DNA of 5,655 nt, taken from an uncultured Clostridia bacterium. GTDB taxonomy: Bacteria > Bacillota_A > Clostridia > Christensenellales > CAG-138. The translations under genes were made by a program, and so were the position numbers. Positions 5,653 to 5,655 of the stretch are shown here, piece by piece. The notes below the pieces were generated by a model that saw nothing but the letters and a program-made list of their open reading frames with translations, did no database searches and was not told the origin of the DNA. The first letter of the stretch is position 1; every line of letters starts with the position of its first letter. The stretch covers positions 1 to 5,655 of the forward strand of contig CAMORL010000106.1 of NCBI GenBank assembly GCA_946623765.1, given 5' to 3'.

Positions 5653-5655
5653 GAC

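Overview
The window looks like a core chromosomal segment from a moderately GC-rich bacterium of the Firmicutes (Bacillota), probably of the Clostridia or a related lineage. Three things support this: the gene order rplU-prp-rpmA, an L27 with an N-terminal extension of the kind removed by the Prp protease, and an RNase G/E gene lying upstream. I see no phage, transposon, CRISPR or plasmid feature.

Layout: (1) 3-1460, + strand: RNase G/E-type ribonuclease, cut at its 5' end by the window edge. (2) 1506-3047, +: polytopic membrane protein resembling Gram-positive GT-C glycosyltransferases, 45 nt after the RNase gene and with a strong Shine-Dalgarno (SD). (3) 3002-3166: phased A-tracts in the tail of the membrane gene, then a near-consensus promoter whose -35 box contains that gene's stop codon, then a structured leader matching in position and content the known L21 autoregulatory leader. 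(4) 3167-4102, +: rplU (L21), prp (L27-processing cysteine protease) and rpmA (L27), tightly packed, followed by a strong intrinsic terminator at 4115-4146. (5) 4103-4392: a non-coding convergent region with three inverted repeats. (6) 4393-5643, - strand: a 416-residue membrane protein with about nine membrane segments that I cannot assign to a family.

How the genes fit together: L21 and L27 are large-subunit ribosomal proteins. Prp, encoded between them, is expected to remove the nine-residue N-terminal extension of L27 so that the mature N-terminus can reach the peptidyl-transferase centre. The leader probably lets L21 adjust expression of all three genes. RNase G/E acts in rRNA maturation and mRNA decay, so it is functionally related, but the operon has its own promoter. 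The two membrane proteins are the accessory part: one probably modifies a cell-surface polymer and the other is unknown. The GTPase gene obg, which commonly follows rpmA in Firmicutes, is absent here.

I found no clearly new biological system. The best leads are the promoter and leader architecture before rplU, the unassigned membrane protein, and the departures from the usual rng-rplU-prp-rpmA-obg order.
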